Made by a program: the position numbers and the translations under genes. DNA of 64,000 bases from Phosphitispora fastidiosa (GTDB lineage Bacteria; Bacillota; Thermincolia; Thermincolales; UBA2595): NCBI RefSeq assembly GCF_019008365.1, contig NZ_JAHHUL010000002.1, positions 248,001 through 312,000 of the forward strand. Direction: 5' to 3'. The notes under the pieces are model-generated. The model was not told where the DNA came from, ran no database searches, and saw only the letters and a program-made list of their open reading frames with translations. Shown piece by piece: positions 51,925 through 60,045 of the stretch (position 1 is the first letter of the stretch; the number at the start of each line of letters is the position of its first letter).

Positions 51925-54900
51925 TTACCAGTTTAGTTCCAGCATTCGGTGGATAACTACCGCACATTGAGCCCTGGTAGCCTGACCGCGTGGGCGGAAG
52001 TCCCCTGCGGGAAAACCGGTTACCAAGCCCTGCCCGGCAGCAGCGGCTATGCCGTCAGCGGCCCATGATGATACATTATCCCGGTCACTGAATGAAAGCT
52101 GTGCTCCTTCGGCTTCTAATTCCATAGCATTAGCAATAATCACAGCCAACTGTTCCCTTGTAATCATATCATCGGGTCCGAATCTGCCGTCTCCATAACC
52201 CTTAATCAGCCCAGCCTGGACGGCGGCAGTCACTTCGGCGGCATACCACTTGTTCGAGGGCACGTCTTTAAATTCTGCAAACTCAGATACATCCTGCTTC
52301 AGACCCAGTGTCCGTGCCATCAGGGCCACCAATTCCGCCCTGGTGATAGACCGTGCCGGCTCAAAATTCTTCTCACTGGTTCCATTTATAATACCGGCAC
52401 CTGCGAGGGTTTCTATACTCCGGTAGGCCCAACTGTATGTGTCGGCAGTAACGTCTGCAAATTTTCTGGCAGCCTCTCTGCCAAAGACCGCAAAATCTGT
52501 AAAATGTTCCACTCTCACTGCCATTACCCCATTTTGGGCATCATAAACGGCAGGGATGGAGACCCATTGTTTCTTGTCTGTATCATACCAGGCCAGTGCC
52601 AGGTTCTCCGGTTTCACCTGAGGAGGTATAGCAACTCTGATTCGCAGTATGGCTGGAGTATCAAATACTGTTCCGTCAGGACCAAAACTGTAGACCGAAG
52701 AAACAGCCCTGAATCCGGTAGGAACAACCTTTTCCGCATCACCGGAAAGACTGTTTTCCTGAATAGTTAACTTAGTATTGCTGTCAAGCGCTCCGGAAGG
52801 TATCTCCAGGGCAATTTCGTTCAAACTGTCAGTAACAGTAACATCCTTGCTTGAAGATACCGTCTGGCTCAAATCAACAACATTCCCTGCCAGCCTGGTC
52901 TTTATTTCCTTTCTTTCACCCCAGGCCATCGTCCGGTCATTATCCAATACTATCACGGCAATAGCTGCCTGGCCCAGTGGTCCCAGTTCTTCACCGTCTT
53001 TCAGGCCTAAAGTTTCCTCTATTTTATCCAGAGTCTCTCTGGCATCATCGGAAAGTTCTGCATTATCCAAATCACTCTGAGTATTAGCCTTTGTTCCATC
53101 TTCAAGGGGGATGTCCTCCCATTCAGGACCTGTAGAATTCATACTGTCACTGTACCACCAAATGATGCGATCCCCTTCGTCCACAGAGGCGTAAGCAGCA
53201 GGGCCGGTACCGGGCCTGTCATTGACCTTGTACATCCAGCCGTTCATCCCGCTGTTAAGCTCGCCCTCGATGCTTTCAACCTTCCCGCCACTCTCAATAA
53301 AACCGAGATCATATTCCTTACCGGTTGCGTCAAGAGCCCCCAGGACGGTCAGTCCATATTCACTATCCTCATTTACAGTAACCTCGTCACGTCCCAGAAT
53401 AGGTTTTTGGACTCCTTCCTTGCCTACAATGGCAATTTCAACTTCAAATTCTTCTTCAGGTGTAGTCCCGGGATTACTGCCGCCAGGGGTTGTGGGGTCA
53501 TCATTATCCCCGGTATCATAAGCAACATTAACTGTGCTAAAATCAACCCAGCTAAAGCTGTCGTTGTATTCCAGCAGTGCTAGCAAAGCCGGCACTGTTG
53601 AACCGACATTGCCGGCATAACTTTCCTTATCCCCAAAGCTGCCGTCTGAATTCTGGCATTCCTGCAGCAAAAGGTGGTCTATAAGACTATTTCCATCTTG
53701 TATCCATTCCGGCCCGGCTGGATTTCCCCCTGCCGCCAATACTGCCAAAACAGCTTCCGCAGTATCGACAACCGGAATATCCCAGCCCGGGCTGCCATTG
53801 ATTGCCCCGGTCTCAAGCTGCTTCGATTTCAGCCAGGTCAGGCCGTCCTGAACCGCCTGCCACGTGGCCGAAGCTTCAGTATTAGCCTCCGGAAAATGAG
53901 TCAACACATAAATTGCCTGAGCACTAGAGACTGTATCCACACCAAAGGAATGCATCCAACTGCCCTTGTCCGGGTCCACCTCTGTCTGGGCATCAATCAG
54001 CCAGTCTCTGGCCGCCGCCCTCTTTTCAGCAGCCAGCATATCCCATCCGTCTGCCAGGGTCAGCGCCAGGTAAGGCCACATTTCGTTATATATTTCCCCA
54101 TCGGAGAAATTCCCGTCTTCCAACTGTTTGGTTGCAATCATCCCAACCAAACGGCTGCGTTGCAGGGCGGCATTTTCACCTGTCATCCCGCTCAGACTGA
54201 CAAGTGCTTTAGCCGTGTCAATCACGGTATCCGCTTCCGTTACTCCCGCAGCTTTTGCAATTATCCTGTCCGCCAGGGTATCACCGCCCCTGCTCCATTG
54301 GCCGGAAGCTATATCCTGAGATGCAAGGCTTAGGGCAATAGAAGCCCTTTCGCCGCCATATTGTTCTAATAAGTAGGTATCGTTTTCGTCAGTCCCGTCA
54401 TCTAAGTACTGGTCATTCAGGTATTTCAGCCCGTTTTCCACAGTACCCACGATATCCGCATTCTCCATGGCAATACACCCGTAAAGGACTGCGGCAGCAC
54501 TGCCAATATTTTGGGAACTTCCAAAACTGCCGTCATCTTCATTGAAGGTTCCTGTCAGCAGATATGATACCGGATTCACCCGGGTTGCACCTGATGTTTT
54601 GGTCCAGTGATCACCTTCAGGGTCACAACCGGTCTCCCGCAGCATTACTATCAGTTCTGCGGTGTCAACTGCGGCATCATCCCAGACGTAAAACACACTG
54701 TCGTCATCCTGCTGAACTCTAATAAGATAATTTAAACCATTATAGACAGCTTCCTCGACAGTTGGGTTAGTATCGGCTTCAGGGAAATAACCTAGCGCAC
54801 GTACTGCCTGAATACTTGACAAAACATCTTCATAATATGTGCCGAAAAAGCTTTCACCCCATGACCCGCCATATACTGCTTCAGTGGTACTCTGTTTGGA

Positions 54901-56364
54901 TAATATGTATGTTACCGCGTCAGTTGTATTGATATCAGCAATTTTACCCGCTTCACCAAGGGCAATATATGCCCACATATCACTGTAGACACTGTCTTCA
55001 AAAGAGCCCTGCCCAGGTTCAGATATCTTCTGCCGCCCTGCCAGGATGCCTGAAAGCCGGTCAGTTCGTGAGGTGTCATCCCAGGCGTTAACTGCCAGCA
55101 ATAACTGGGCAATTGTTTTGGTCTGAGAGTCTAACACCCATGCTGACTCAGAACCGGTATAGACTTCCCCGAGAGACTTCAGGGCAATCAGAGCCTCGGC
55201 AGTGGCGGCGGTACTGTCCCACTGCACCTTAACTGCTGCCGTATTAGCATCCTGAACACTTCTCAAGTATGCCAGCCCTCCCTGAATATCCGGGTACACC
55301 TGACTCTCATTGTCGTGAGCCCCGTCAAAGAAGCTGAGAGCTGTAAGAATCTGGGCCGTCAGGTCTGCTTCCTTGGGTTCCCAGCCACCCCAGGCAATGC
55401 CAATGGAATTGCCATAGTAATCATTGACTACAGTCTTGAAGCTGTTAATATAAGCCAGCGCACCTTCCTCATCAATACCGGAAAGGGTGCCAGTCCTGCC
55501 GAGAGCAGTCAGGACAACCGTATTATCGTAAATACTGCTGCCAAAGTAAACCTGTCCGGAAACCGTACCCGCCTTTCCCTTGATAGCGTCAGCCAAATCA
55601 GCAATAACTTCAGCCGATTCCGGAGCAGCGGCATAGAGGGCACTGAGTTCTTTGGCCAAATCTGCCGCACTGAGGTTCGCACTGTCGGCAGCAGCGGCGG
55701 TTGCAGAGCTAATAACTGTTTCCCCTAAAGACAGCCCGTCATATACCCAGTCACCCACTTCAGAGATGTCTTCACCTGCTGCAACAAGGGCTTCCACACA
55801 GCGATAATCAAAATCCCACCCCGCGGCCTCATAAGTCAGTTCCCCGTCTTGATAACCCAGAGCCTTGAAATAGTTAACGGCATTGGTTATGGCATCATTC
55901 ACCCTGATGGCAGCCGCGGATTCAGGCTCAAGGTCGCCTCGTGTCACAGCCAGAGCCTGCAGAGCTGTTCTGGTCCCATACATATTGGCATATGGTCCAA
56001 AGCTGCCGTCATTGTTCTGGGTGGCTGTAATATAGGATATCAAATTAACATCATCACCTACCAAGTCGGTCAGATCTTGGATTTCGCGTTTTAGGCTCTT
56101 ACCGTCTCTGATCCACTGCCCGCTTGTAAGGTCTTCTCCGGCAATTGTCAGTATGTAAGCCGTATACCCATCAATACCTTCTCCAGATACAAACTTCCCA
56201 TTGATAAATTCAACAGCTTTATCAGCTAACTCATCAGCGGAATAAGTAACAGTGCTTTCCTCGGCAGCAGCAGGTTCAGTTAAACCTACCGGAACAATAC
56301 TGCCAAAAAGAAATATAAATATCAGCAAACCGATAAAACCTTTATTAAGCTTATGCTTTTTCAT
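51925..56364 (-). CDS. Giant S-layer-anchored transcobalamin-like protein (toroids + DUF4430 + SLH)
   Basis: 1479 residues. Signal peptide (about residues 1-34). Residues ~35-940 are two consecutive blocks of alpha/alpha-toroid repeats, e.g. YITATQNNDGSFGPYANMYG, QQDDDSVFYVWDD and ECQNSDGSFGDKESYAGNVG. DUF4430 is at ~972-1075 (SEYGLTVLGALDATG, GMNGWMYKVNDRPG, GDRIIWWYSDS). A ZU5-like beta region is at ~1172-1295 (EIALEIPSGAL ... FTDFAVFG). Three SLH repeats run 1302-1479. Toroid followed by DUF4430 is the two-domain architecture of intrinsic factor/transcobalamin. It is the first gene after two cobalamin riboswitches and followed by a DUF4430 lipoprotein and an ECF importer. Corrinoid capture is therefore inferred, not proven. 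Confidence 0.88.
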   Translation of the reverse strand: MKKHKLNKGFIGLLIFIFLFGSIVPVGLTEPAAAEESTVTYSADELADKAVEFINGKFVSGEGIDGYTAYILTIAGEDLTSGQWIRDGKSLKREIQDLTDLVGDDVNLISYITATQNNDGSFGPYANMYGTRTALQALAVTRGDLEPESAAAIRVNDAITNAVNYFKALGYQDGELTYEAAGWDFDYRCVEALVAAGEDISEVGDWVYDGLSLGETVISSATAAAADSANLSAADLAKELSALYAAAPESAEVIADLADAIKGKAGTVSGQVYFGSSIYDNTVVLTALGRTGTLSGIDEEGALAYINSFKTVVNDYYGNSIGIAWGGWEPKEADLTAQILTALSFFDGAHDNESQVYPDIQGGLAYLRSVQDANTAAVKVQWDSTAATAEALIALKSLGEVYTGSESAWVLDSQTKTIAQLLLAVNAWDDTSRTDRLSGILAGRQKISEPGQGSFEDSVYSDMWAYIALGEAGKIADINTTDAVTYILSKQSTTEAVYGGSWGESFFGTYYEDVLSSIQAVRALGYFPEADTNPTVEEAVYNGLNYLIRVQQDDDSVFYVWDDAAVDTAELIVMLRETGCDPEGDHWTKTSGATRVNPVSYLLTGTFNEDDGSFGSSQNIGSAAAVLYGCIAMENADIVGTVENGLKYLNDQYLDDGTDENDTYLLEQYGGERASIALSLASQDIASGQWSRGGDTLADRIIAKAAGVTEADTVIDTAKALVSLSGMTGENAALQRSRLVGMIATKQLEDGNFSDGEIYNEMWPYLALTLADGWDMLAAEKRAAARDWLIDAQTEVDPDKGSWMHSFGVDTVSSAQAIYVLTHFPEANTEASATWQAVQDGLTWLKSKQLETGAINGSPGWDIPVVDTAEAVLAVLAAGGNPAGPEWIQDGNSLIDHLLLQECQNSDGSFGDKESYAGNVGSTVPALLALLEYNDSFSWVDFSTVNVAYDTGDNDDPTTPGGSNPGTTPEEEFEVEIAIVGKEGVQKPILGRDEVTVNEDSEYGLTVLGALDATGKEYDLGFIESGGKVESIEGELNSGMNGWMYKVNDRPGTGPAAYASVDEGDRIIWWYSDSMNSTGPEWEDIPLEDGTKANTQSDLDNAELSDDARETLDKIEETLGLKDGEELGPLGQAAIAVIVLDNDRTMAWGERKEIKTRLAGNVVDLSQTVSSSKDVTVTDSLNEIALEIPSGALDSNTKLTIQENSLSGDAEKVVPTGFRAVSSVYSFGPDGTVFDTPAILRIRVAIPPQVKPENLALAWYDTDKKQWVSIPAVYDAQNGVMAVRVEHFTDFAVFGREAARKFADVTADTYSWAYRSIETLAGAGIINGTSEKNFEPARSITRAELVALMARTLGLKQDVSEFAEFKDVPSNKWYAAEVTAAVQAGLIKGYGDGRFGPDDMITREQLAVIIANAMELEAEGAQLSFSDRDNVSSWAADGIAAAAGQGLVTGFPAGDFRPRGQATRAQCAVVIHRMLELNW

Positions 56365-56419
56365 TCTGTCTCAACCCCTAAATAATTAGTATTCAACCAA
56401 AGTAATGTCCTCTGACAAA

Positions 56420-56453
56420 CTAAAAAATCTCCCCAGAAATCTATGGAGAGATT
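56420..56453 (-). terminator. Attenuator terminator after the second tandem cobalamin riboswitch
   Basis: On the minus strand AATCTCTCCAT pairs with GGGGAGATT and is followed by TTTTTTAG, about 60 bases before the 1479-residue gene. Confidence 0.85.
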
Positions 56454-56510
56454 AATATCAGGTATTCTCATACCCCACCCCCCCATCTGTCGTGGGTCCA
56501 GTGAACTTAG

Positions 56511-56675
56511 AACAAGCAGGTCTCCTGACTCAGGTTCACCACCCCTCTGCGCCTTCCCGGAAAATTTCCAGTGGCATTCTGCAGAGAGGCTCCCCTATAC
56601 AGTGGCGGGACCGCGCCGGACTCACACCGGCTTCCCTTTTAAGCCCTCCTCCTGGTGGAGGCAGAGGCACTCATT
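56511..56675 (-). ncRNA. Cobalamin riboswitch 2 (gene-proximal of a tandem pair)
   Basis: AAGGGAAGCCGGTGTGAGTC, GGTCCCGCCACTGTATAG and GAGTCAGGAGACCTGCTTGT mark the class. It is about 95% identical by eye to the copy at 56813-56987, including the loops. The 5' side of P1 (TAAGCAG) seen in the other copy is not obvious here. Confidence 0.95.
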
Positions 56676-56812
56676 CAATACATTTATTTGATTTTTGTGT
56701 GTTTAGCCTGTTCAGTGGCAGGAAAGAACGAAACTCCCTACCCATGGCAGAGAGTTATATGTCAGGCATACCGAAAATCCAACCCTCCCATCCGTCGTGG
56801 GTCAGTGATCTC

Positions 56813-56987
56813 AGAACAAGCAGGTCTCCTGACTCAGGTTCACCGCCCCTCTGCGCCTTCCCGGAAAATTTCCAGTGGCATTCTGCAGAGAGACTCCCCC
56901 ATACAGTGGCGGGACCGTGCCGGACTCACACCGGCTTCCCTTTTAAGCCCTCCTCCTGGTGGAGGCAAAGGCACTTATTCTGCTTAT
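56813..56987 (-). ncRNA. Cobalamin riboswitch 1 (promoter-proximal of a tandem pair)
   Basis: Same core as the second copy. P1 pairs TAAGCAG (56986-56980) with CTGCTTG near 56819. A possible degenerate terminator (AACTCTCT with AGGGAGTT) follows at about 56731-56757 before the second switch. The duplicated block also includes ~30 bases on the gene side. Confidence 0.95.
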
Positions 56988-57073
56988 TTTGTAGTTTTTT
57001 TGTTATTCCGCTTTGATATAATTATTGTAGCATGACAAAGACTGCCATGTCCAGAAGATTTTGTATTTGATGT

Positions 57074-57265
57074 TTACTCAGTTTTCTCCAGGATAATTCT
57101 GTGGTTCACCAGGGCCATTTCCTTAATCCTTGCCCTTACCAGCTTTTGCTGCCCAAAAATGTTTTCCAACAGAATGCCATCTTCACGTGAAACAACTTTA
57201 TCCACACTCTCCAGAAACAGCTCCTCAACACCGTCTTTTAAGATATACGCATTTGCCTCACACAC
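57074..57265 (-). CDS. cooT: CooT-like nickel-binding protein
   Basis: 63 residues from a GTG at 57265: MCEANAYILKDGVEEL ... VVSREDGILLENIFGQQKLV. Cys2 at the N-terminus and the small SH3-like pattern are the CooT hallmarks. CooT binds Ni through Cys2 and was described with CO-dehydrogenase maturation. The GTG lies inside the last codons of the DUF3842 gene, so translation is coupled. Last gene of the CbiM2 operon, a strong hint that the operon handles nickel. Confidence 0.9.
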   Translation of the reverse strand: MCEANAYILKDGVEELFLESVDKVVSREDGILLENIFGQQKLVRARIKEMALVNHRIILEKTE

Positions 57266-57683
57266 CTGTACCCACCTCCAAAATCTTCTTAACTTCATGC
57301 ACCGCAGCCTCAACCAAGTGCGGCAGCGGTTCTTCCCTAATCCTGACTATTTTCACACTGCTTCGGGTCAATGGAAGTAATATTTTCTGCGCACTGCTCC
57401 CGACTACAGCTTCAGCCATAGGTGCCGTAAATTCGCCAAGCATGGAATTTGGCATGATGATATTGATTGTACCCATTATCAGGTCCGCTTTTGGGGAGTT
57501 GTAAACAACCGCCGCTTCACCGCTGGCCCCTTCATTGGCCCCGGCCTTTATCATCTGGGCAGCAGCCAGGGCATTTGTCCCCAGGGCAATTATCTCTGTA
57601 TCCTCAGGAAGGTCTTTTCTGAGCCTTTCGACAATAACCCTTCCGATTCCTCCCCCCTGTCCGTCGATTACCGCAATTTTCAC
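57258..57683 (-). CDS. DUF3842 family protein
   Basis: 141 residues starting MKIAVIDGQGGGIGRVIVER, a Rossmann-like nucleotide-binding loop, with IALGTNALAAAQMIKAGAN and GTINIIMPNSMLGEFTAPM. DUF3842 proteins accompany CooT and CbiM-type genes in anaerobes; their function is not known. It overlaps its neighbours by 4-8 bases, so it is part of the same translational unit. Confidence 0.88.
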   Translation of the reverse strand: MKIAVIDGQGGGIGRVIVERLRKDLPEDTEIIALGTNALAAAQMIKAGANEGASGEAAVVYNSPKADLIMGTINIIMPNSMLGEFTAPMAEAVVGSSAQKILLPLTRSSVKIVRIREEPLPHLVEAAVHEVKKILEVGTGV

Positions 57684-57982
57684 TGACGGCCACCTACACG
57701 GCGGGATTTCCTGATATATATTTTTCCGACCCCATACATCACAGCAAAAGTAATTAGGGTACCGGCCACACCTGCAAGGCTGCCGGCAGTAGTCTCATTT
57801 TTCACTCCGGGCATAACATAATCAGGCATGGGGGATTTAACCACTTGTTTTCCTTCACTAAGGTGAAGGAACCCTTTATCTTCAGCTACCCGTTCCAGAC
57901 CATCAGGACTTGTGGAAGCAAAGGGAGAGAGAAAAGCCGCAATAGCCAGGGACACTAAGAGAGCTAAAAAAACACCTTTTTT
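57680..57982 (-). CDS. PDGLE-domain membrane protein (CbiN/NikN-like)
   Basis: About 100 residues from the ATG at 57982 (MKKGVFLALLVSLAI), after GAGGTGA. Two membrane helices flank an outside loop with STSPDGLERVAEDKGFL, the PDGLE signature of the nickel/cobalt N-component. An upstream in-frame start would overlap cbiM further. It helps the M protein load metal. Confidence 0.92.
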   Translation of the reverse strand, partial: KKGVFLALLVSLAIAAFLSPFASTSPDGLERVAEDKGFLHLSEGKQVVKSPMPDYVMPGVKNETTAGSLAGVAGTLITFAVMYGVGKIYIRKSRRVGGRQ

Positions 57983-57995
57983 CATATATATCACC

Positions 57996-58634
57996 TCACG
58001 CCTTCTGTTTTTGAAAAACCAGCTCGGATTTAACCTGGGTAAGATAGGCCACCACAACTGATGTTATCAGACCTTCACCTACACCGATCAGCACATGCCA
58101 ACCCAGCATGGCAGGGAGAGCAATATTTAGGGTAACATAGCCGGAAAACACAATCAGAAGGGTCCCAACCACCGATGCCGCAATTGTTGAACACCAGCCA
58201 GCCAAAAAAGTTGCTCCCAGCACTCTGATCCGATCAGTTGATTTCCCTGCAAAAAGCCGATACACCCACCAGCCTACCCAGGGCGCCACAATTCCCATCA
58301 GCAGAATATTTCCTCCCAGCGCTGTTAAGCCACCGTCCAGGAAAACCAGGCACTGGATTATCAGGACTGTTGTCATTATCAGGACAGCGCTCCACGGTCC
58401 CAGCAGTATTGCTGCCAAGGCCGCTCCCAAAAGGTGTCCCGAAGTCCCGCCGGCGATTGGAAAATTTACCATCTGGGCTGCAAAGATAAATGCAGCCATA
58501 ACACTCATTTTGGGTATCTGCCGGTCATCAAAAACCTTTTTAGTCCTGGCCACAGCCACACCTACCAAAGGAGCGCTTACTGCCAGAGATGCAGCTATCA
58601 TTTTTGTATCAAGGAAACCATCAGGAATATGCAT
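57996..58634 (-). CDS. cbiM: Metal-binding ECF component CbiM/NikM, second copy
   Basis: 212 residues from the ATG at 58634 (MHIPDGFLDTKM) after GGAGGTGA. There is no signal peptide; Met1-His2 directly provides the N-terminal metal site, unlike the cobalt CbiM at 38 kb. GGTSGHLLGAALAAILLGPW and FLDGGLTALGGNILLMG are family motifs. With PDGLE, DUF3842 and CooT genes downstream it is more likely nickel than cobalt. No A or T gene is linked; the orphan CbiO/CbiQ pair at 28-29.7 kb may serve it. Confidence 0.92.
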   Translation of the reverse strand: MHIPDGFLDTKMIAASLAVSAPLVGVAVARTKKVFDDRQIPKMSVMAAFIFAAQMVNFPIAGGTSGHLLGAALAAILLGPWSAVLIMTTVLIIQCLVFLDGGLTALGGNILLMGIVAPWVGWWVYRLFAGKSTDRIRVLGATFLAGWCSTIAASVVGTLLIVFSGYVTLNIALPAMLGWHVLIGVGEGLITSVVVAYLTQVKSELVFQKQKA

Positions 58635-58650
58635 GTAAGTCACCTCCACA

Positions 58651-58707
58651 AAATTAAAAAACCACAAACACGGGATTGCTTCAGCAAACCTCCCGACCTT
58701 CGTGGCC
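58651..58707 (-). terminator. Leader terminator of the CbiM2-CooT operon with shared motif
   Basis: GGCCACGAAGGTCGGG (58707-58692) begins a branched hairpin. CCACGAA pairs with TTTGTGG, with an inner GGGA/TCCC and TTGC/GCAA stem, followed by TTTTTTAATTT. It ends about 17 bases before the cbiM start. The first 16 bases match the NikA/DppA operon leader with only transitions, and they take the same place at the base of a terminator. Confidence 0.65.
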
Positions 58708-58856
58708 TGATTGATAACTTATTATGTTTAAAATAAAACGCTGATATCTTATAATGTTTCTTTTGAACATCTTAAAATAATCATTTTAACATCTTACCAT
58801 TAAACACAGTAACATGCATTCTGCATGCACGGACGACTTCTGCCGCCGGTAACTAT

Positions 58857-58885
58857 ATTATACTAAATTTATGTTTCTATAGCAA
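58857..58885 (-). promoter_or_regulatory. Sigma-A promoter of the CbiM2-CooT operon
   Basis: TTGCTA (58885-58880), a 17-base spacer and TATAAT (58862-58857). It gives a leader of ~215 nt containing GTGCATGC/GCATG and TTAAAATGATTATTTTAA hairpins before the leader terminator. Confidence 0.75.
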
Positions 58886-58918
58886 TATGTATAATTCCTG
58901 CCGCATTCAGAAATTACC

Positions 58919-58952
58919 TCAAAAAAAAGTGGTAGAATACAGCTATTCTACC
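58919..58952 (-). terminator. Strong terminator separating the orphan riboswitch from the CbiM2 promoter
   Basis: GGTAGAATA and TATTCTACC around a 4-base loop, followed by ACTTTTTTTT on the minus strand. Confidence 0.88.
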
Positions 58953-59024
58953 GGATTAGAGAATGGGTTTAACAATAACCTTCCTTAAGGAAGGAGATTG
59001 ACTTAGCATTTTACCTGCACTAAA

Positions 59025-59052
59025 ATTAAAATCCCCGCCACAGCGAGGATCG
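59025..59052 (-). terminator. Attenuator terminator of the third cobalamin riboswitch
   Basis: ATCCTCGC and GCGGGGAT around TGTG, followed by TTTTAATTTT, about 60 bases behind the riboswitch. Confidence 0.82.
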
Positions 59053-59110
59053 GTACTTTTTTGGTATAGTTTTAACATACCGTACCTTTCCTCGAAGGTC
59101 TCAGTGTCGT

Positions 59111-59269
59111 AATACAGGCAGGTCTCCTGACTCGTGAATTATCGTGGCTTGTACCTTCCCCGTTCCCGAAAAAACGAGTGGCATTTCACAAGACACTAAT
59201 CACTTACAGTGGCGGGACCGCTCAGGACTTGCACCTGATTCCCTATTATCCCTGGTGGGCACCTGTATC
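59111..59269 (-). ncRNA. Cobalamin riboswitch without an adjacent gene
   Basis: AGGGAATCAGGTGCAAGTCC, GGTCCCGCCACTGTAAGTG and GAGTCAGGAGACCTGCCTGT are all present. P1 pairs GATACAGGT (59269 inward) with GCCTGTATT (59119-59111). Two terminators (59025-59052, 58919-58952) and a separate promoter lie between it and the CbiM2 operon. The only frame in the gap is a 17-codon stub after 59020. Confidence 0.94.
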
Positions 59270-59364
59270 AGCTATTGAATTTTTCACTTGTTAATTTTAT
59301 CACATTCGATATACTCTGTCTACAGGATTTTATTAGGTTATGAAAATAGTCTGATTCCGCCTTA

Positions 59365-59586
59365 TCAGCTAACCCCACCCATTTGGGCTACCAAATCTGC
59401 CACTTTTTCCTCACTTGCCAGAGAAAATGTGGCCATTTTTATAAATAAATCCCGGACAAAATCGTGGTGGACTTCCATGGCCATTGTTGTATAACAGGCA
59501 GCCGCATATGCGGAGTCTTTTTTATAATCATAAAGCATGTCCAGGTCTGTAAGTTCCCCCTGCCCAACCTCATACCTGTCTGTCAT
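59365..59586 (-). CDS. Small helical protein, ferritin/spore-coat-like
   Basis: 73 residues: DMLYDYKKDSAYAAACYTTM, AMEVHHDFVRDLFIKMATFS, then a helix. This looks like a two-helix piece of the ferritin-like/CotF-type small proteins of spore-formers. It follows the next small gene by 33 bases. No firm function. Confidence 0.65.
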   Translation of the reverse strand: MTDRYEVGQGELTDLDMLYDYKKDSAYAAACYTTMAMEVHHDFVRDLFIKMATFSLASEEKVADLVAQMGGVS

Positions 59587-59619
59587 CTCATTTCTCCTTT
59601 CCGTTTACCCATAATTATT

Positions 59620-59835
59620 TTATACCAGCTTTGCCAGGCACTGTTTCAGGTCTTTTAATCCCGAGTGTAAAGCGTTTTCCTGCCCCTGAAAATACTTCTT
59701 TACTTTTATGTTATGTGCCTTTTCCTGGTACAGCTTTACCTTTCTGATTTCGAGTTCAACAGTCACAATTGCCTTACTGAGATAACCTTCATCCATGATG
59801 TTTTTCTTCATGTCCCTGTCAAGTAACAGACTCAT
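59620..59835 (-). CDS. Small charged helical protein of unknown function
   Basis: 71 residues (MSLLLDRDMKKNIMDEGYLS, then helices with QEKAHNIKVKKYFQGQENALHSGL). A helical hairpin is likely. It pairs with the downstream ferritin/coat-like gene in one transcript and may be a related half-domain. I do not recognise a family. Confidence 0.65.
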   Translation of the reverse strand: MSLLLDRDMKKNIMDEGYLSKAIVTVELEIRKVKLYQEKAHNIKVKKYFQGQENALHSGLKDLKQCLAKLV

Positions 59836-60045
59836 TCGTTTCCCACCTTTTCGAATTTGGTTCCCCTACCCTAGCTACAGTTAGTATACTTAAAAATTCA
59901 TTTGAATATCCGGAAAAAAGAGGTTAACCGTCTGCTCCGGCGTGGACGAGGTTTGAGGCAGATTCCCAACAATCACCTTCTCACTCCTCCCCCCATATAA
60001 TAATATACTATTTACTCAATAATTAGGAAAACAGGGGGTTTTTTT

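Noticed and set aside
45605-56364. Terpene cyclase or prenyltransferase enzymes
   Set aside because: The toroid repeats are in exported, SLH-anchored proteins with DUF4430 and under cobalamin riboswitches; no DxDD-type catalytic motif was noticed.
56443-57035. Plus-strand frames of 82-174 residues
   Set aside because: They are antisense to the two cobalamin riboswitches and repeat each other because the RNA is duplicated.
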